Positions 62,232 to 64,000 of a stretch of 64,000 bases of DNA are shown here, one piece after another. Below the pieces are notes generated by a model that had not been told where the DNA came from, searched no databases, and was given only the letters and a program-made list of their open reading frames with translations. The DNA comes from Tribonema minus (taxonomy: Eukaryota; Sar; Xanthophyceae; Tribonematales; Tribonemataceae). The stretch spans positions 372,001 to 436,000 of the forward strand of contig JAFCMP010000223.1 in assembly GCA_017506865.1 (NCBI GenBank), read 5' to 3'. Made by a program: the position numbers and the translations under genes. How positions within the stretch are numbered: the stretch's first letter is position 1; each line of letters begins with the position of its first letter.

Positions 62232-62275
62232 TTTTTCGAGGCACCCAGAAACACACTTCAAAATGGTGAATCTGT

Positions 62276-62851
62276 TTATATTGAACACGGGGACACCGGA
62301 GTCGCCTCACCACCTATGAGCGGATCCGGCTCGATCCTGTCGTTGAACAAATCCCAATTGACGAATTGACACATTGTGAGCTCGCGCGTCATGAGCGACT
62401 CCGACGTCACGTCCTTCCACCCATCCTCCCGCGCTTTGTCGAGGGTCACGGCGTGGTGCGTCAAACTTTGCGGTCCCATGAACTTGACGGTGATGAAGAG
62501 CGCCGTGATCATGAGAATGGTCCGCTCCCCATCCTGCTTGAGGCTTTCCTGGTAGTCGCTCTTCACCCTGATCCACAGTGATAGCGCGCCTTCGAAATAG
62601 CACACCGGCAGGCGTCTCCTGGCACACAGGGTCATCATCAAGTCGCGCTCTGCCTGGCACAGCGGCAGGGGCGTAGGCGGACCGTCTCTGCTCCAGACGC
62701 TGCGCGTGACCGGCGTCCGGGGCGGGGAAGGCGTTCTGAGAAATGGCGACGACTCCGAGCTCTCCGATGTGGTGCACTCCAGTAAGCAGGGGGATGTCCC
62801 GGCCGACGGCCGGCCATGGCACACGCGCTTGGCACTGGGCTCGGTTGACAT
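62276..62851 (-). CDS. Cyclin-like protein
   Basis: 191 aa from the ATG at 62851 (MSTEPSAKRVCHGRPSAG). A Ser/Thr/Pro-rich N-terminal third is followed by a helical region (ERTILMITALFITVKFMG and LMTRELTMCQFVNWDLF) resembling helices 2-5 of a cyclin box, where a LAA/VK helix is followed by the ME..IL-x-x-L-x-W-L/D pattern. Giant viruses encode cyclin-like proteins that may act on the host cell cycle. Only one half of the fold is clear. Confidence 0.45.
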   Translation of the reverse strand: MSTEPSAKRVCHGRPSAGTSPCLLECTTSESSESSPFLRTPSPPRTPVTRSVWSRDGPPTPLPLCQAERDLMMTLCARRRLPVCYFEGALSLWIRVKSDYQESLKQDGERTILMITALFITVKFMGPQSLTHHAVTLDKAREDGWKDVTSESLMTRELTMCQFVNWDLFNDRIEPDPLIGGEATPVSPCSI

Positions 62852-63441
62852 TTCCGGAGTCTGTTTGTGAAAGTGAGGAAGGACCTGCCATCCTTCCCGT
62901 TCCCAAAAGTCTCCGTACCGCCAAAGTCCAGGTTGACAATTTCAAGGTTTGAACCCGCATTCTGCACAATTTGCGGCATTTGCTCATGAGCCATTTCGCT
63001 TCGACGAGCTCTATTATACTGCCGCTGCGTGAGCCGGAACGTATCCGTAGCACGGCATTCTGCCGAGCTGGAACAAGAAGCAATTGGGACTTTTTGGAGA
63101 AGTTCAAGTTCAACTGGGACTTTTGGACAAACACCAAGTATTGCGGCAGCAATCCCAATGATGACATCACTCTGACATGGCAAACAGCGCACAACAGGCG
63201 ACCAGGGCGCGCAATGACATGAGCGGCAAGAGAGATGAGTGGAGATGAAATTATCCTCGTTGATTATCTCGGTCCGGCGCAGCATATCTCATGCTTCACA
63301 CCCTGTCTTGTCAACTCTGTGTACACTGGTAGCTCAGTGGCGCAGCAGCGCAGTCTGCAACGCAAGCGCATCCACATGCTCAGTGAGCGCCTTCTTCAGC
63401 GATTTGTAGGGCTGCAAAATGTAAGAAACCCGGAGCGTAGA
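62852..63441. other. No supported gene
   Basis: Contains an AT-richer stretch with aattgggac and caactggga repeats near 63085-63120 and several competing short frames. A plus-strand ggtagctcagtgg at about 63329 looks like a tRNA A box but has no B box downstream. The change back to spliced DNA occurs here. Confidence 0.35.
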
Positions 63442-63619
63442 TCACTCCTCCATGCTGCGCAGCGCCGCCGCAGAGCACAGCTGCAGAATATTGCGAAGGT
63501 GGACATTCGGGCTCTTCGTCTTCCGCTTGCGCACCCGCTTTGGGACAACAGGTGCGCGGTTGCGCCTCCACCCTCCGTGCCACCTGGGCTCTCCAATGTA
63601 CTTCAAGGCGTCCACGTCG
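63442..63619 (-). CDS. Probable terminal exon of a spliced minus-strand gene
   Basis: The acceptor ctgccgctgcag ends at 63620 (minus). The exon reads DVDALKYIGEPRWHGGWRRN and a basic segment (KRVRKRKTKSP), and stops at 63442-63444. Its upstream exon would lie in or beyond the CTG-rich repeat at 63715-63841, which reads Ala/Ser/Gln-rich in all frames. No family recognised. Confidence 0.35.
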
Positions 63620-63714
63620 CTGCAGCGGCAGAGACCATAAAGCACTCGTTAGATACTGTGCGCACGTGGTCCACAGCATGGGCGAAGCGAGAAATGATGC
63701 GCATATCACATCAG

Positions 63715-63841
63715 CTGCTGCGCTGCTTGCTGCTGCTGCGCTGCTTGCTGCTGCTGCGCTGCTTGCTGCTGCTGCGCTGCTTGCTGCTGCTGCGCTGCTT
63801 GCTGCTGCTGCGCTGCTTGCTGCTGCTGCGCTGCTGCTGCA
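63715..63841. repeat. 18-bp CTG-rich minisatellite
   Basis: The unit ttgctgctgctgcgctgc is repeated about seven times with almost no variation. It reads as Leu/Arg/Cys, Ala/Leu or Ala/Ser runs in the different frames, all open, so the long frames across it are not evidence of a gene. Confidence 0.9.
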
Positions 63842-64000
63842 GCCTGAAGGTGTCCGGATCATTGACTTACCTGTCAGCCCAAGTCTTGATGACCTCTGCT
63901 CTGCGCTTTGTGAGCATCTGCAAGCACTTCCGCAGCTTGTTCCGGGATATCTGCCTGTGGTTCTGTAGGTGCACCAGCACCTCTTTAGGGCTCTGAACCA

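Noticed and set aside
63325..63345. tRNA-like A box (ggtagctcagtgg)
   Set aside because: No T-arm or B box within 100 bp and no cloverleaf can be drawn.
63235..63996. 253-codon plus-strand ORF through the CTG repeat
   Set aside because: All frames of the 18-bp repeat are open; outside it the frame shows no motif, and a minus-strand exon with a good acceptor overlaps it.

Overview
The window looks like nuclear DNA of a unicellular or algal eukaryote. Genes carry GT-AG introns, many of them short. CAG/CTG-rich tracts are common, there are two hAT-type DNA transposons, and the receptor-like gene families (tandem Pmp/beta-helix repeats plus a polytopic C-terminus, LRR, NB-ARC-TPR) are of the kind known from stramenopile, haptophyte and other algal genomes. 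The species cannot be named from sequence alone. NB-ARC-TPR genes and EsV-1-7 repeats are both known from brown algae, but this is only a hint.

Layout. 0.2-12.3 kb and 14.3-24.3 kb hold two tandem, same-strand paralogues. Each has a signal-peptide exon, a long run of tiny symmetric phase-1 exons encoding GGAI/FTC...STF repeats, and a constant C-terminal module with about eight membrane segments. Gene 1 can be modelled as 1507 aa and gene 2 as 1231 aa. Gene 2 is interrupted in an intron by an intact 2653-bp hAT transposon with a perfect 8-bp target duplication. 12.3-14.3, 24.3-26.2, 28.5-29.6 and 31.2-33.2 kb are copies of a dispersed intergenic repeat. Three of them end in the same CAG-rich spliced leader cassette, which sits in front of three unrelated genes: Pmp gene 2, an LRR membrane protein (26.2-28.1 kb) and a SERAC1-like hydrolase (33.2-34.4 kb). 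The hydrolase is followed at once by an NB-ARC-TPR gene (34.8-37.5 kb), and the two may be spliced into one NLR-like receptor. Decayed TPR repeats follow.

From about 39 kb the character changes to compact, intronless ORFs on both strands, with content typical of large DNA viruses of algae: RING finger, PD-(D/E)XK-like proteins, SNase-like protein, EsV-1-7 repeat protein, SET-like protein, fibre or virion-like proteins, a GIY-YIG/zinc-knuckle protein, a DUF5832-like protein, a cyclin-like protein and several tiny membrane proteins. Some are broken (SNase stop codon, frameshifted 39.3-kb copy) while most are open. The simplest reading is an endogenised, partly decaying giant-virus segment. It is split by an ordinary spliced gene at 54.8-58.9 kb whose duplicated phase-0 exons lead to an OTU-like protease domain.

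Exon models were built by hand from splice-site phase and homology between repeated units. No transcript or database evidence was available.
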